The position numbers were made by a program, and so were the translations under genes. The notes below the pieces were generated by a model. It was not told where the DNA came from. It did no database searches and saw nothing but the letters and a program-made list of their open reading frames with translations. From Rhodobacterales bacterium (lineage in GTDB: Bacteria > Pseudomonadota > Alphaproteobacteria > Rhodobacterales > Rhodobacteraceae), in the NCBI GenBank assembly GCA_025362795.1, contig JANYFE010000107.1, positions 1-59,433 of the forward strand: a DNA stretch of 59,433 nucleotides, given 5' to 3'. Position 1 is the stretch's first letter. Every line of letters begins with the position of its first letter. Below are positions 35,635 through 45,072 of the stretch, one piece after another.

Positions 35635-38600
35635 ATGAACACGACCATAAAGACTTCCGCCCAGGCCGACGCGGTTGCCGGGTTAAAGGCGCAGCGACAG
35701 GACCTGAACGCGGCCAAGGCGGCCATGTTGGCACCGGCGCACGTGGTGGGATGGCAGACGTTGCAGCATCTGACCCTGTCACAGCCCGGGGTCTGCACTG
35801 AACCTGAAATGTTCTATCGCACCGCGGGCGCCGTGCTGGTGTCGGAATCGAATGGCCGGGTGCTGCTGGAACCGCAGTCGACGATCCGGTTCAACACCGC
35901 GTTCAACGTGCTGGGGCTGGAGGCGTTGCAAAGTGCCTGCACGCTCGGCCGTCTGGCGCTGGGTCTGCTGGGCTCGGGGCAGGTAGAAGTGCGTGTCCTT
36001 CAGGGCTTGTCAGGGCGGTCGTGGGAACGGCTGATCTGTGACATTGTCATGCTGGACCCGATGCACGAGGTGCTGTTTGACCTGTCAGAGAAGGTGGCGG
36101 GCACCCGCGAAGGGGCGCTGTGGGTCGAACTGCGGGCCTGCGACGCGACGGAGGGTGTGCGGCTGGACGCGGGGCGGTTCTTGACCTCGACCCCGGCCGA
36201 TACCAGGTTGCGGCTGGCCATCTGTCGCCCCGCGCGGGCCAACGTGGCCGGTGCAGCCCGGGCTGACCGCTGCCTGCCCCGGCTTTTGGACTGGGCGGCT
36301 GGCAAGGGCGAACAGGTGACGGTGCTGCAAGGCATCGCTGGGGCCGACGCATTGGCCGCCTATGCCGGGATGCTGACCACGGCGCGGGCGCAGGGTTTCA
36401 GCCATGCGCTGCTGATCGACCCGGACGGAGCGGTAGCGCCAGAAACGCTGGACCGGACGCTGGCCTATCTGGCGATCCAGGGCGCCGAAACCGTCGCACT
36501 TGGCGCGTCGGTCATGGACGTGTCCGAGGCATGGCTGCTTGCCGATAACGGACTTGTCCGTAACAGCGATGGCAAACCGGTGCCGCTGTTTGGCGGTGCC
36601 GATCTGCGCGATATCCACAGCGTTCTGGATGCCGGATTCGAGGCGGTAACGGATACAGAAGCCGGTCGCATCCTGGCACAGTCGCGATTTCTGGCGTTGA
36701 AACTTTCGGTCTTCGGGACAGACATCGCCGCCGATTTGGTAAGCGAACGGTTTGGCGTGGGCAACCTGACAGTGGTGCAGGATGCCCTCCTGACGGTCCA
36801 TCAAATGCCGGGGTTGATGGTCCGGCGCGACACCTATGGCCACAAGGTTAGTGGCCTTATCACCTTGCAGAACCTGATTTTCCCCGAACAGGGCATCTGC
36901 ACCGAAGCCGCGATGTTTTATCACGCCAATGGCGCAGTGACATTTGAAGAACGCGCCGAAGAAATTCTGATCGGAAACGGTTCAACGGCGCTGTTTGACA
37001 GTTATTTCAATGCGCTCAGCCTTGGGAAATGGCACCAGTCCTGTGCCCTGGACGGGTTGTGGTTGGGCATCTCCGGCCGGGGCCGGGTCGAGATCAAGGT
37101 GTTCCACGCGATTCCAGACCGGTCCTGGGAACTGATGGCCACCGAAGTGGTCAGCCTGTCCAAGGGCAATGAAGCGCTGGTTGATCTGTCGCACTACCCG
37201 CAGAATGCCGTGACCGGCGTGATTTTTTTCGAGGTTCGCGCGATGGGCGCCGGAGTGGCGGTGTCAGCCGCGCGCTATCTGACCCATGGCGCCCCCAACC
37301 CCGACCGCAAGCTGGCGCTCAGCATCACCACGTTCAAGCGTGAGGCGCAGGTCGAAAACACCGCCCGGCGTCTGGCGCATTATCTGGAGCGGGCCGAGTT
37401 TTCCGATTTTCTGACCGTTTTCATCGTCGACAACGGCAATTCGGCAGCCATCGCCGCACATCCGCAGATCCGGCGGATCACCAATGCCAATCTGGGCGGC
37501 GCGGGCGGCTTTACCCGCGGCCTGCTGGAGGCTACTGCAGCAGGCTACAGCCATGTGCTGTTCATGGACGACGACGCCTCGATCCCGATGGAGGCGCTGC
37601 ACCGGACCTATGCCTTTCTGACTTTGGCAAAAGACCCCAAGGCGGCGATTGCCGGGGCGATGATCAACAACACCGACAAATGGCGGATGTGGGAAAATGG
37701 CGCGGTGTTCGACCGCAAATGCAAGCCCTTGTACACCGGCACCGACCTGCGCACCCGCGAAGGCGTGTTCGGGATGGAGTTCGATTCCGCCCGCAACCGT
37801 TCGACCAAAATGTACGGCGGCTGGTGGTTCTTTGCCTTTCCGGTGGCCGAAATCAAACGCCACCCCTTCCCCTTCTTCGTGCGCGGGGATGATGTGAACT
37901 TCAGCCTGGTCAACGAATTCGCCATCACCACCTTGAATGGCGTCGTGTCCTTTGCCGATGACTTCATCGACAAAGAATCGCCGCTGACCTGGTATCTGGA
38001 CCTGCGCAGCCACATGGTCCACCATCTGACGCTGGACAAGATGGAGGTTGGCGGCCGGCAGGTCGCCGGCATTGGCGTCAGGTTTTTCCTGCGCAATCTG
38101 GTCAAGTTTCAATACGAAACCATCGAAGCAATTCTGATGGCTTGGAGCCATGTGCTACAAGGACCGGATTTCTTTGTGAAAAACGCCGACGCCGCCGCGC
38201 CGCGCGCCGCAATCCGGAAGCTGACCGTCACCGAGGCCTGGCAGCCGGTTGCCGACCTGGATCTGATCGAAGTGGCGGGCTTCCTTGACCATCGGCTGCG
38301 GACGCGGCGCAGGTTCTACCTGCTGTCGATGAACGGGCATTTCATGCCGCTCTACCGGTTCTGGGGCGGCCGCCGCGTCATCCCGGCCTGGCAGCGTGGC
38401 CATATCGACGCGCTTTGGGGCGCGAACCAACTGACCTTTATCAACTCGACCCGCGACAAGGGCTATGTCACCCGGCGGTCAAACTGGAAGGCATTGACGC
38501 TGACGCTGCGGATGATCTGGCTTTGGCTGCGGCTGGTTCTGGGCTATCGGTCGCTGAGGGCGCTGTATCATCGTCGCTATCCCGAAATCACCACGCCGGA

Positions 38601-38673
38601 CTACTGGAAAGGCGCACTGGCCCTGCCCGATGCCACGGTGCCTCAGCCTCAGCCTCAGCCTCAGGCCAGATAG
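35635..38673 (+). CDS. GlfT2-like galactofuranosyltransferase with a duplicated, degenerate N-terminal half
   Basis: This 1012-residue protein resembles the polymerising galactofuranosyltransferase GlfT2 (beta-sandwich, GT-A domain, C-terminal helical part) but has the first two units twice. Unit B (403 to about 770) starts [15 protein letters not shown] and has [20 protein letters not shown], Asp645-647 (FMDDDAS) and Asp752-753 ([11 protein letters not shown]). Unit A (36 to about 400) starts [13 protein letters not shown] and aligns with it along its length ([11 protein letters not shown] against [21 protein letters not shown] against [10 protein letters not shown]). Unit A has lost the GGAGGF motif and one Asp of the GDD motif (Thr362). 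The C-terminal part ([14 protein letters not shown]) matches GlfT2. It ends in a QP repeat. The active transferase is expected to be unit B. Confidence 0.82.
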   Translation: MNTTIKTSAQADAVAGLKAQRQDLNAAKAAMLAPAHVVGWQTLQHLTLSQPGVCTEPEMFYRTAGAVLVSESNGRVLLEPQSTIRFNTAFNVLGLEALQSACTLGRLALGLLGSGQVEVRVLQGLSGRSWERLICDIVMLDPMHEVLFDLSEKVAGTREGALWVELRACDATEGVRLDAGRFLTSTPADTRLRLAICRPARANVAGAARADRCLPRLLDWAAGKGEQVTVLQGIAGADALAAYAGMLTTARAQGFSHALLIDPDGAVAPETLDRTLAYLAIQGAETVALGASVMDVSEAWLLADNGLVRNSDGKPVPLFGGADLRDIHSVLDAGFEAVTDTEAGRILAQSRFLALKLSVFGTDIAADLVSERFGVGNLTVVQDALLTVHQMPGLMVRRDTYGHKVSGLITLQNLIFPEQGICTEAAMFYHANGAVTFEERAEEILIGNGSTALFDSYFNALSLGKWHQSCALDGLWLGISGRGRVEIKVFHAIPDRSWELMATEVVSLSKGNEALVDLSHYPQNAVTGVIFFEVRAMGAGVAVSAARYLTHGAPNPDRKLALSITTFKREAQVENTARRLAHYLERAEFSDFLTVFIVDNGNSAAIAAHPQIRRITNANLGGAGGFTRGLLEATAAGYSHVLFMDDDASIPMEALHRTYAFLTLAKDPKAAIAGAMINNTDKWRMWENGAVFDRKCKPLYTGTDLRTREGVFGMEFDSARNRSTKMYGGWWFFAFPVAEIKRHPFPFFVRGDDVNFSLVNEFAITTLNGVVSFADDFIDKESPLTWYLDLRSHMVHHLTLDKMEVGGRQVAGIGVRFFLRNLVKFQYETIEAILMAWSHVLQGPDFFVKNADAAAPRAAIRKLTVTEAWQPVADLDLIEVAGFLDHRLRTRRRFYLLSMNGHFMPLYRFWGGRRVIPAWQRGHIDALWGANQLTFINSTRDKGYVTRRSNWKALTLTLRMIWLWLRLVLGYRSLRALYHRRYPEITTPDYWKGALALPDATVPQPQPQPQAR
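38641..38664 (+). repeat. CCTCAG hexanucleotide repeat, four copies
   Basis: Four exact copies of CCTCAG encode the Pro-Gln repeat at the C-terminus of the GlfT2-like protein and touch the 3' end of the convergent rppH gene. Since the unit is six bases, copy-number change alters tail length without shifting frame. Confidence 0.9.
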
Positions 38674-39140
38674 GCGCGGAACGCCGCGATCACCTGCCCG
38701 TAAACCACGCGTTTGAAGGGCACGATGGCCGCCAGCATGTTGTCGGCGTCAATCCAGCGCCATGCGGAGAATTCTGGATGGTCGCGGCTGATGTCGATCA
38801 GATCGTCAGTGCCGTTAAAGCGGTACAGAAACCACTTCTGGCGCTGACCGCGGTATTTGCCGCCCCACACTTTGCCCAGCAATTCCGGCGGCAGGTCATA
38901 GTTCAGCCAGTGATGGGTTTTGGCGATAAAACTAACCGCTTCCGGTTTGACGCCGGTTTCCTCCGCCAATTCGCGCAAGGCCGCCTCGCGTGGTTTTTCG
39001 CCCGCGTCAATGCCACCTTGCGGCATTTGCCAGGCGCCAGCGGTGCTGTCCAGACGACGACCGGCAAAGATCAGGCCTTCGGCGTTGATCAGTGTCACGC
39101 CAACGCAGGGACGATAAGGCAGGCTGTCCGGATCGATCAT
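38661..39140 (-). CDS. rppH: RNA pyrophosphohydrolase (Nudix)
   Basis: RppH removes pyrophosphate from the 5' end of mRNAs and starts their decay. The 159-residue protein begins [23 protein letters not shown] and has the Nudix box [22 protein letters not shown] (metal-binding Glu in [11 protein letters not shown]). It also has [19 protein letters not shown], typical of RppH, and [10 protein letters not shown] near the end. It overlaps the convergent galactofuranosyltransferase gene by 13 bases. The ATG at 39140 is used; the longer frame to 39596 overlaps ctpA and has no family character. It follows ctpA on the same strand after a palindromic spacer. Confidence 0.94.
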   Translation of the reverse strand: MIDPDSLPYRPCVGVTLINAEGLIFAGRRLDSTAGAWQMPQGGIDAGEKPREAALRELAEETGVKPEAVSFIAKTHHWLNYDLPPELLGKVWGGKYRGQRQKWFLYRFNGTDDLIDISRDHPEFSAWRWIDADNMLAAIVPFKRVVYGQVIAAFRAYLA

Positions 39141-39235
39141 CGCGTGGCCACTTCCTTGCCTATGCAAATTGGCGCAAATATTCCCTTCGAAGACTCGGGC
39201 AGTCGCGGCATTCCCAACAGGGCCCGGGGCGCAAT

Positions 39236-39257
39236 CAAATTCCTTCGAAGGAATTTG
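39236..39257. repeat. Perfect 22-bp palindrome between ctpA and rppH
   Basis: CAAATTCCTTC and GAAGGAATTTG form a perfect palindrome of 22 bases with no spacer. It directly abuts a second inverted repeat at 39258-39279, so the two make a 44-base double palindrome in the 196-base gap between ctpA and rppH. It may be an operator or an intergenic palindromic repeat of the genome. Confidence 0.8.
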
Positions 39258-39279
39258 CAAATCTTTTAGAAAAGATTTG
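39258..39279. repeat. Inverted repeat, CAAATCTTTT half-sites
   Basis: CAAATCTTTT-AG-AAAAGATTTG is a perfect 10-bp inverted repeat with a 2-base spacer, adjoining the palindrome at 39236-39257. The half CAAATCTTTT recurs upstream of gpmI at 43415-43424, which suggests a repeated intergenic element. Confidence 0.75.
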
Positions 39280-39299
39280 GTCTTGATTGTCACAATGCG

Positions 39300-39327
39300 G
39301 CCCCGGACCCAAAGCAAGGTCCGGGGC
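39300..39327. terminator. Hairpin downstream of ctpA
   Basis: GCCCCGGACC-CAAAGCAA-GGTCCGGGGC is a perfect 10-bp GC-rich stem lying just beyond the ctpA stop codon. No T-run follows on the bottom strand, so termination may be partial. Confidence 0.65.
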
Positions 39328-39336
39328 GGCTTTGGC

Positions 39337-40683
39337 TTAGGGTTTGGCCGACACTGCAGCGAGGCCGCGCAATATGTCGATGGCATAGGCCAGCTGGTAA
39401 TCGTCGTCACGCAACTTGGCGGCCTCTTCGGTGCGGGCGCGATCGGCCTCCAGCTGTTTCTTCTCGTCTTCGGACATGCTGTCATTCGACAGAATGCCGC
39501 GCAGATGGGCTTCGGACCGTGCTGTGTCTTCCTTGGCCACGGCACTCGCCTCGGTCCCGGTTTTGGCCGGGTCAACCGCAGGTTGGTTGACGACAATGTC
39601 AGGCATTACCCCCAGCGCCTGGATCGAACGGCCCGACGGGGTGTAATAGCGCGCAGTGGTCAGGCGCATCGCACCGTCGCCGCGCACCGGGATGATCGTC
39701 TGAACCGAACCTTTGCCAAAGCTTTTGGTGCCGACCACGATGGCGCGGCGATGATCCTGCAACGCACCCGTCACGATTTCCGACGCCGAAGCCGAACCTC
39801 CGTTGATCAACACGACGACCGGCTTGCCATCGGCCAGATCGCCCGGCGTCGCGTTGAAACGTTCGTTGTCCTGTGGGTTGCGGCCGCGGGTTGACACGAT
39901 TTCTCCTTCGGTCAGAAACGCATCCGACACGTCAATCGCCTGGGTCAACAGCCCGCCGGGATTGTTGCGCAGGTCGATGACAAAGCCGTTGACCTTGTCC
40001 ATGCCCCCGGCTGCGTCCACGGCCTTTTTCAACTCGGTTTGCAGGCCCGAAAATGTCTGATCGGTGAAAGAAGTGATCCGCAGCACGACCGTATCGCCTT
40101 CCACACGCCCCTTTACGGCGGCAACCTTGATCGTGTCGCGGATGATCGAGACGTCAAACGGGTCTTTTACCCCGTCGCGCACCACGGTGATCACAACCTC
40201 TGACCCGATCGGCCCGCGCATCAGGTCGACCGCCTGATCCATCGTCAAGCCGACCACGGTGGCCGCATTGACCTGGGTGATGATGTCGCCGGTCTTGATG
40301 CCCGCCTTGTCCGCAGGGGTGCCGTCGATCGGCGAGACGACTTTGATATACCCGTCTTCCTGCGTCACCTCGATTCCCAGACCGCCAAACTGGCCCTTGG
40401 TCTGGACCTGCATGTCGGCAAAGTCCTTGGCGTTCATAAAGCTGGAATGCGGATCAAGCGACGTCAGCATTCCGTTGATCGCCGCTTCCATCAACTTTTG
40501 GCTGTCAGGTGCCTCGACATACTGGCTGCGGATGCGTTCAAACACATCGCCGAACATATCCAGCTGTTCATAGACCGAAGAGGTTTTGCCAGCGGTTTCG
40601 GCAATCAGCGGCCCGGCGAATTGCGTGGTGATCAGCGCCCCAGCCAGCGTTCCGCCCAGAGCGGCCATCAGAAGTTTTTTCAT
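39337..40683 (-). CDS. ctpA: Carboxy-terminal processing protease, S41 family
   Basis: This 448-residue periplasmic protease has a signal peptide (residues 1 to about 28), a PDZ domain around residues 95-175 ([23 protein letters not shown]), and the S41 catalytic domain. The catalytic Ser lies in GGSASASEI and the Lys in [11 protein letters not shown], the family dyad. Such enzymes degrade or trim murein hydrolases and other envelope proteins at their C-terminus. It is read with the EnvC-like gene (six bases upstream) and gpmI, so a role in controlling cell-wall cleavage is likely. A charged tail ([14 protein letters not shown]) follows the protease domain. Confidence 0.93.
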   Translation of the reverse strand: MKKLLMAALGGTLAGALITTQFAGPLIAETAGKTSSVYEQLDMFGDVFERIRSQYVEAPDSQKLMEAAINGMLTSLDPHSSFMNAKDFADMQVQTKGQFGGLGIEVTQEDGYIKVVSPIDGTPADKAGIKTGDIITQVNAATVVGLTMDQAVDLMRGPIGSEVVITVVRDGVKDPFDVSIIRDTIKVAAVKGRVEGDTVVLRITSFTDQTFSGLQTELKKAVDAAGGMDKVNGFVIDLRNNPGGLLTQAIDVSDAFLTEGEIVSTRGRNPQDNERFNATPGDLADGKPVVVLINGGSASASEIVTGALQDHRRAIVVGTKSFGKGSVQTIIPVRGDGAMRLTTARYYTPSGRSIQALGVMPDIVVNQPAVDPAKTGTEASAVAKEDTARSEAHLRGILSNDSMSEDEKKQLEADRARTEEAAKLRDDDYQLAYAIDILRGLAAVSAKP

Positions 40684-40689
40684 ACGTCG

Positions 40690-41823
40690 TTATTCCTCGA
40701 TTGCCGCGAACCATGAAAGCGGGTCGATCGGCTCGGCCCCTTGCCTTAATTCCAAGTAAAGCGTTTCCGAACCGTCAGTACCACTGGCATCTGCGGTATC
40801 GGACAGGATATCGGCCCCCGTCAGTGCCGTTCCGCCCATCAACCCCAAAGGGGCGCCGCTTGCAACCACGTCACCAACTTCGCCGTAGACAGTCTGTAGC
40901 CCGGCCAAGATCAGAAGATAGCCCCCGCCGGGTTCAAGGATCATCACATTTCCGTAGTCCAGAAGCGGCCCGCGATACCGGATGGTGGCAGCCCACGGCG
41001 ATGTGACCAGCGCCAAAGGCCGCGTGGCAAGCGTGACCCCGGGGCGGGTGACACCTTTGGCATCGGTTTCGCCCGGTTGCAGGATAAGACGGCCCAGCGC
41101 GGGCCACGGCAGCGATCCCTTTGCCTCGGCAAAGCCCTGCACCGAATTTTCCTGTGGCGACAGCCCGGTGGCAAAGGCATCCAGCGTGTCCGCGCTTTTA
41201 AGCAGGGCCTTCAGCGCCTCGGGGTCTTCGGTGAAGCGTTTCGGCAAGGTGGTGCGATCCGATATCGCCTGGCTCAGCGCGGCACGCGCCTCTTGCGCCG
41301 CCGTCAGTCCCTGCCCCAGTGTATCGCCCGCCGCCTTTTGCAGGCTGCGCAAGTCGTGCAGTTCTTGCAGGTCATGGCGCAGATTTTGCGCCTCGGCCTG
41401 CAGGGCCGGGGTAACATCCGCCAGCATCATGCCTGATCGCGCTGTGCCCAACGGGCCGCCGGGGTGCAGCAGCAGCAACGGGCCCTGATCAGCGTCGAAG
41501 CTGCCGAGAACCCCCAACAGCTGTGACAGCCGGTCGCGTTTTGCGTCGAATTGCAGGGTCAGCATAGTTTCCCGCAATTCGGCCTGCCGCAGCGCCTCAC
41601 GCAGGGCGGCCAGCCCGGCTTCATAGGCCTTGATCGTCACGGTCAGCGCCGCAACCCGGTCCTTTGCGCCATCGGCATCCTGCAATGCCGTGACCGAAGC
41701 TTGTAGCGCGGCAGAGGCTGTGGCCGCTGCCTTGGCCACATCGCCCGTCACCTCTTGCGCGGCGGCAGGCAAGGCCAATAGCGCGGCAAGGCCGATCGCG
41801 GCAAAGGCTGTGGCGCGGGTCAT
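40690..41823 (-). CDS. EnvC-like murein hydrolase activator (degenerate LytM domain)
   Basis: This 377-residue protein has a signal peptide (cleavage after AAA near residue 22), a long coiled-coil region (about residues 25-240) and a C-terminal LytM-type domain (ATIRYRGPLLDYGNVMILEPGGGYLLIL, then VVASGAPLGLMGG and LYLELRQGAEPIDPLSW). The His residues that bind zinc in active M23 peptidases are missing: the region reads YGNVMILEPGGGY where HG..D/H is expected. EnvC proteins use this inactive fold to switch on amidases at the division site. The ATG at 41823 overlaps the gpmI stop by four bases; ctpA follows six bases after its stop. Confidence 0.85.
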   Translation of the reverse strand: MTRATAFAAIGLAALLALPAAAQEVTGDVAKAAATASAALQASVTALQDADGAKDRVAALTVTIKAYEAGLAALREALRQAELRETMLTLQFDAKRDRLSQLLGVLGSFDADQGPLLLLHPGGPLGTARSGMMLADVTPALQAEAQNLRHDLQELHDLRSLQKAAGDTLGQGLTAAQEARAALSQAISDRTTLPKRFTEDPEALKALLKSADTLDAFATGLSPQENSVQGFAEAKGSLPWPALGRLILQPGETDAKGVTRPGVTLATRPLALVTSPWAATIRYRGPLLDYGNVMILEPGGGYLLILAGLQTVYGEVGDVVASGAPLGLMGGTALTGADILSDTADASGTDGSETLYLELRQGAEPIDPLSWFAAIEE

Positions 41824-43343
41824 GCCAGCAGCAGGCTCCGGCCGGTCATCTCTGGCGGAAGGGGCAGGTTCATCAGGGACAGGAGCGTGGGCGCAAGATC
41901 GGCCAGACGGCCTTTGGTGCGCAGAGTGGCATCGGCAGGGCCGCCAACAAGGATCACCGGAACCGGGTTCACGGTGTGGGACGTGTGGGGGCCGCCCGTC
42001 ACTGGGTCCACCATCAGTTCGCAATTGCCGTGGTCCGCCGTGACGATCATCGCGCCACCCACCTTCTCCAGTGCGGCCAAAGCGCGGCCAAGACCGATAT
42101 CCACTGCCTCGCAGGCTTTGATGGCGGCGGGCAGCGAGCCGGTATGTCCGACCATGTCGGGGTTCGCATAGTTGACTACGATCAGGTCATAACCCTGTTC
42201 GATGGCGGCCACGAAATGATCCGACACCTCGACCGACGACATTTCCGGTTGCAAATCATAGGTGGCGACCTTGGGCGATTTCGGCATGAAACGATCTTCA
42301 CCTGCAAACGGCACCTCGCGGCCACCGTTCAGGAAAAAGGTGACATGCGGATATTTTTCGGTTTCAGCCAGACGGAACTGGGTCAGGCCATGCGCCGCGA
42401 CCCATTCGCCAATGGTATTGGGCAGATGACGCTTGGGGTAGGCTGACTGCATGTAGGTGTTATGAGTGTCGGAATATTCGACCATACCCAACAGGGCGGA
42501 CCAGACCGGGCGCTTACCGGCGTCAAAGGCGTTGAAACCTGGGTCGGCCAGCGCGGCCAGAATTTCGCGGGCGCGGTCTGACCGGAAATTGAGGCAGAAG
42601 AACCCGTCGCCGTCACGGGCGCCGCGGTATCCGCCAATCACGGTCGGGGCCACGAATTCATCCATCTCAGTCTTGGCATAGGATGCGGCAATTGCGGCTT
42701 GCGGTGTCGGTGCCGTCTCGCCTGTTGCATGGGCGATTGCCTGATAAGCCCGCGCCACCCGTTCCCAGCGGTTGTCACGGTCCATCGCCCAATAGCGGCC
42801 GATTACGGTCGCAACCGTCGCGCCCGGCGGCAGCGACGTCATCAGGCGGTCAATGAATTCACCCGCCGAATTGGGCGCGACATCGCGGCCATCGGTGATG
42901 GCATGCAGCAGCACCGGCACGCCGTGCGCTGTCAGGGCGCGGCAGGCGGCAAGGACATGGTTCAGATGGCCATGCACGCCGCCGTCCGACACGACGCCCA
43001 TCAGATGCGCGGTGCCTTTGCTGGCGCGCAGCTTGGCGACAAAAGCCAGCAGCGCCGCGTTGGTTGCAAATGTGCCGTCCTCGATCGCCAGATCAATCGC
43101 GCCCAGATCCATCGCCACCACCCGGCCCGCGCCAATGTTGGTGTGGCCGACCTCGGAATTGCCCATCTGGCCGGTCGGCAGGCCGACATCGGGGCCAAAG
43201 GTGGTCAGCGTGGCATGCGGGCAGGTGGCCCACAGCCGGTTGAAATTGGGCACATGCGCCAAGGCCGGGGCCGAAACGGCGGGATTGGCGCCGATGCCCC
43301 AACCGTCAAGGATGCACAGGACAACGGGTTTCGGCATGGTCAT
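41820..43343 (-). CDS. gpmI: 2,3-bisphosphoglycerate-independent phosphoglycerate mutase
   Basis: GpmI interconverts 3- and 2-phosphoglycerate in glycolysis and gluconeogenesis through a Mn2+-bound phosphoserine. The 507-residue protein shows Asp13 (CILDGWGIG), the nucleophile Ser63 (GQMGNSEVGHTNIGAG), HAITDGRDVAP, and TADHGNCELM. The ATG at 43343 gives the standard start TMPKPVVLCILDGWG; the longer frame to 43514 adds no family sequence. It overlaps the EnvC-like gene by ATGA. In Rhodobacterales this cluster order is usual. Confidence 0.96.
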   Translation of the reverse strand: MTMPKPVVLCILDGWGIGANPAVSAPALAHVPNFNRLWATCPHATLTTFGPDVGLPTGQMGNSEVGHTNIGAGRVVAMDLGAIDLAIEDGTFATNAALLAFVAKLRASKGTAHLMGVVSDGGVHGHLNHVLAACRALTAHGVPVLLHAITDGRDVAPNSAGEFIDRLMTSLPPGATVATVIGRYWAMDRDNRWERVARAYQAIAHATGETAPTPQAAIAASYAKTEMDEFVAPTVIGGYRGARDGDGFFCLNFRSDRAREILAALADPGFNAFDAGKRPVWSALLGMVEYSDTHNTYMQSAYPKRHLPNTIGEWVAAHGLTQFRLAETEKYPHVTFFLNGGREVPFAGEDRFMPKSPKVATYDLQPEMSSVEVSDHFVAAIEQGYDLIVVNYANPDMVGHTGSLPAAIKACEAVDIGLGRALAALEKVGGAMIVTADHGNCELMVDPVTGGPHTSHTVNPVPVILVGGPADATLRTKGRLADLAPTLLSLMNLPLPPEMTGRSLLLA

Positions 43344-43410
43344 CGGCGGCCCTTTCGCGTGTTGTAGTGGTCTTACCCGGTTGTCGTCGCGCGGGCAACG
43401 CCGGGGGCAA

Positions 43411-43440
43411 GGGCCAAATCTTTTCAAAGAAACCTGGCCC
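43411..43440. repeat. Imperfect inverted repeat upstream of gpmI
   Basis: GGGCCA and TGGCCC flank AATCTTTTCAAAGAAACC, giving a 30-base imperfect hairpin. Its left part CAAATCTTTT is identical to the half-site at 39258-39267, so this may be a decayed copy of the same intergenic element. It lies about 70 bases before the gpmI ATG on the bottom strand. Confidence 0.5.
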
Positions 43441-43512
43441 GGGATGCGCAGCTGGATCGGGAACCAATCGGCTGGGCAGCGGGTTCTTTCTGCACAGCCT
43501 AAGGAGATTGCC

Positions 43513-43683
43513 ATGAACCCGGAAATGACCTACGGAAACTGGGCGGAAATGACACTATGGCTGCAGGGCGACCTGCCTGAACCGACCTATCCGGGTAATC
43601 CCGCCCCCGGCGATCCGGTGGAAATTCCGCCGGGCGATCTGCCCCCGCCGCCGCCGATGCCGAACCCTTTGCCAGGCAAGTGA
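43513..43683 (+). CDS. Small proline-rich acidic protein
   Basis: This 56-residue protein starts MNPEMTYGNWAEMTLWLQG and continues as a Pro-rich acidic tail (LPEPTYPGNPAPGDPVEIPP, then PPPPPMPNP). It is not recognised. AAGGAGAT lies a good distance before the ATG, and the frame stays open in a region otherwise empty of genes, which supports expression. It is opposite in orientation to gpmI and rlmH on either side and stops three bases before the rlmH stop. There is no signal or membrane segment; the Pro-rich tail should be unstructured. Confidence 0.5.
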   Translation: MNPEMTYGNWAEMTLWLQGDLPEPTYPGNPAPGDPVEIPPGDLPPPPPMPNPLPGK

Positions 43684-43686
43684 CCG

Positions 43687-44157
43687 TCACGCCCGGTGAT
43701 ACGGCCCGCCCGCCAGAATTGTCGTGGCGCGGTACAACTGTTCTGCCAGCATCACCCGAACCAGCATATGCGGCCAGACCATCGCGCCGAAGCTGACCGA
43801 AAACTCTGCCCGGGTTCGCAAGTCTTGCGCAATGCCGTCCGCACCGCCAATGACAAAGGCCGCATCCTGCCGGCCGGCATCGCGCCATCTGGCCAGCAGC
43901 GCGGCAAATTCGGGCGAGGACAACAGCTTGCCGCGTTCATCCAGCGTGACCAGCAGTGCGCCCGCCGGGACTGCACGGGCCAGCAGATCAGCCTCTGCCG
44001 CCATGCCGCCGCCCTTTTTATCCTCGACCTCATGCTCTGCCAACGGTCCAAGCCCCAAAGGCCGCCCGGTCCGGGTAAAACGGTCATAATAGTCATTCGC
44101 CAGGTCGCGCTCTGGGCCGGGTCGCAACCGGCCCACTGCGCAGACGTGCAGGCGCAT
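43687..44157 (-). CDS. rlmH: 23S rRNA (pseudouridine1915-N3)-methyltransferase RlmH
   Basis: RlmH is a SPOUT methyltransferase that methylates pseudouridine 1915 of 23S rRNA on the assembled 70S ribosome. The 156-residue protein begins MRLHVCAVGRLRPGPERDL and has the cofactor knot ALLVTLDERGKLLSSPEFAALL and AAFVIGGADGIAQDL. It ends LVRVMLAEQLYRATTILAGGPYHRA, the family C-terminus. The ATG at 44157 is chosen by this N-terminus. It follows rsfS, 13 bases away, as in many bacteria. Confidence 0.96.
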   Translation of the reverse strand: MRLHVCAVGRLRPGPERDLANDYYDRFTRTGRPLGLGPLAEHEVEDKKGGGMAAEADLLARAVPAGALLVTLDERGKLLSSPEFAALLARWRDAGRQDAAFVIGGADGIAQDLRTRAEFSVSFGAMVWPHMLVRVMLAEQLYRATTILAGGPYHRA

Positions 44158-44170
44158 CAGCCCACCATGG

Positions 44171-44620
44171 TCAGAGTGATGGCGTCCGGTGGGCACCCGA
44201 CGGCATCCACATCTTTTCCAGCTGGTAGAAATCGCGGACTTCGGGACGGAAGACGTGGACAATGACATCGCCGCCGTCGATCAGCACCCAGTCGCCGGTT
44301 TCTTTGCCTTCCATCTTGGCTGGAATCTTGAACTCGCCGCGCAGCCGGTCGGCCAGCTTTTCCGAAATCGAGGCGACTTGCCGGGTTGAACGGCCCGAAC
44401 AGATCACCATGTAGTCGGCCACATCGGACCGCCCGCGCAGGTCGATCTGCACGACATCTTCGGCCTTGTCGTCATCCACAGAGGCGAGAACGGCGGCCAG
44501 CACCTGTTCGGCAGTGTAATCAGCGGGAATAACGGCGCCCAAACGGGTGGCACGCGGCCCGACCGGCAAACCGGTCGCAGGGTCAGAGTGGGACAGGACA
44601 TTGTCCTCCAGGTAGCGCAC
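44171..44620 (-). CDS. rsfS: Ribosomal silencing factor RsfS
   Basis: RsfS binds ribosomal protein uL14 and blocks joining of the subunits under starvation. The protein is 149 residues from a GTG at 44620. The conserved part is residues 35-140: EQVLAAVLASVDDDKAEDVVQIDL, SDVADYMVICSGRSTRQVASI, GDWVLIDGGDVIVHVF, and REFY-type RDFYQLEKMW at the end. The N-terminal 30 residues (LSHSDPATGLPVGPRATRLG) are not conserved and the exact start is uncertain; no strong ribosome-binding site precedes the GTG. Confidence 0.93.
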   Translation of the reverse strand: MRYLEDNVLSHSDPATGLPVGPRATRLGAVIPADYTAEQVLAAVLASVDDDKAEDVVQIDLRGRSDVADYMVICSGRSTRQVASISEKLADRLRGEFKIPAKMEGKETGDWVLIDGGDVIVHVFRPEVRDFYQLEKMWMPSGAHRTPSL

Positions 44621-44859
44621 CGTTGGGCCCCGGCGCGAGGCTTGTTGCTCAAACTAGCATTACGGGCGTGAAACCTCAATGAATGCGGGCAGGTGGGGCA
44701 GAAGGACGCGCCGATAGCGGGAATTCCCGCGGCTTGCAAGGGCCGACGCTGTGGCTCACCGCCATGCACGGGCCGCAATCCGCCGTCCCACTCTTGGTAC
44801 TGGTGCCTTTTGCTGCTCTGCGCCATGTTTGTAGCGGGGAGGAAATTGGAGTGTATCTG

Positions 44860-45012
44860 ATGCCCGCATTGTATCGTTTGTTTGGCCGCTGGTTCCCCGC
44901 CACCGCCAGCCGCGCCGCCCGCGAAATGGCGTACCTCAACGCCTCGGTCAGTCTGTATGACCTGGAATGCCGCGAACGCGAAATCAGCCGCGGCCTGTTC
45001 GCCGCGTTCTAG
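44860..45012 (+). CDS. Small DUF3563-like protein
   Basis: This 50-residue protein reads MPALYRLFGRWFPATASRAA and then REMAYLNASVSLYDLECRER, ending in ISRGLFAAF. The AYL-x2-S-x-S-x-YDLE-x-R-x-RE pattern resembles the small DUF3563 family (function unknown). GGAG lies nine bases before the ATG. It lies alone between rsfS (divergent) and leuC. It should be cytoplasmic and helical. Confidence 0.55.
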   Translation: MPALYRLFGRWFPATASRAAREMAYLNASVSLYDLECREREISRGLFAAF

Positions 45013-45072
45013 GACTGGCCGCCCCGTTATGGTGGCTTGCCTGAACACTGATATCGGCGTATCACGCGGCCC

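Noticed and set aside
38641-38664. CCTCAG repeat as an on/off phase switch
   Set aside because: The unit is six bases, so copy changes keep the frame; only tail length would vary.
39141-39596. N-terminal extension of the rppH frame
   Set aside because: The extension overlaps the ctpA 3' end and the palindromic spacer and has no Nudix-family similarity.
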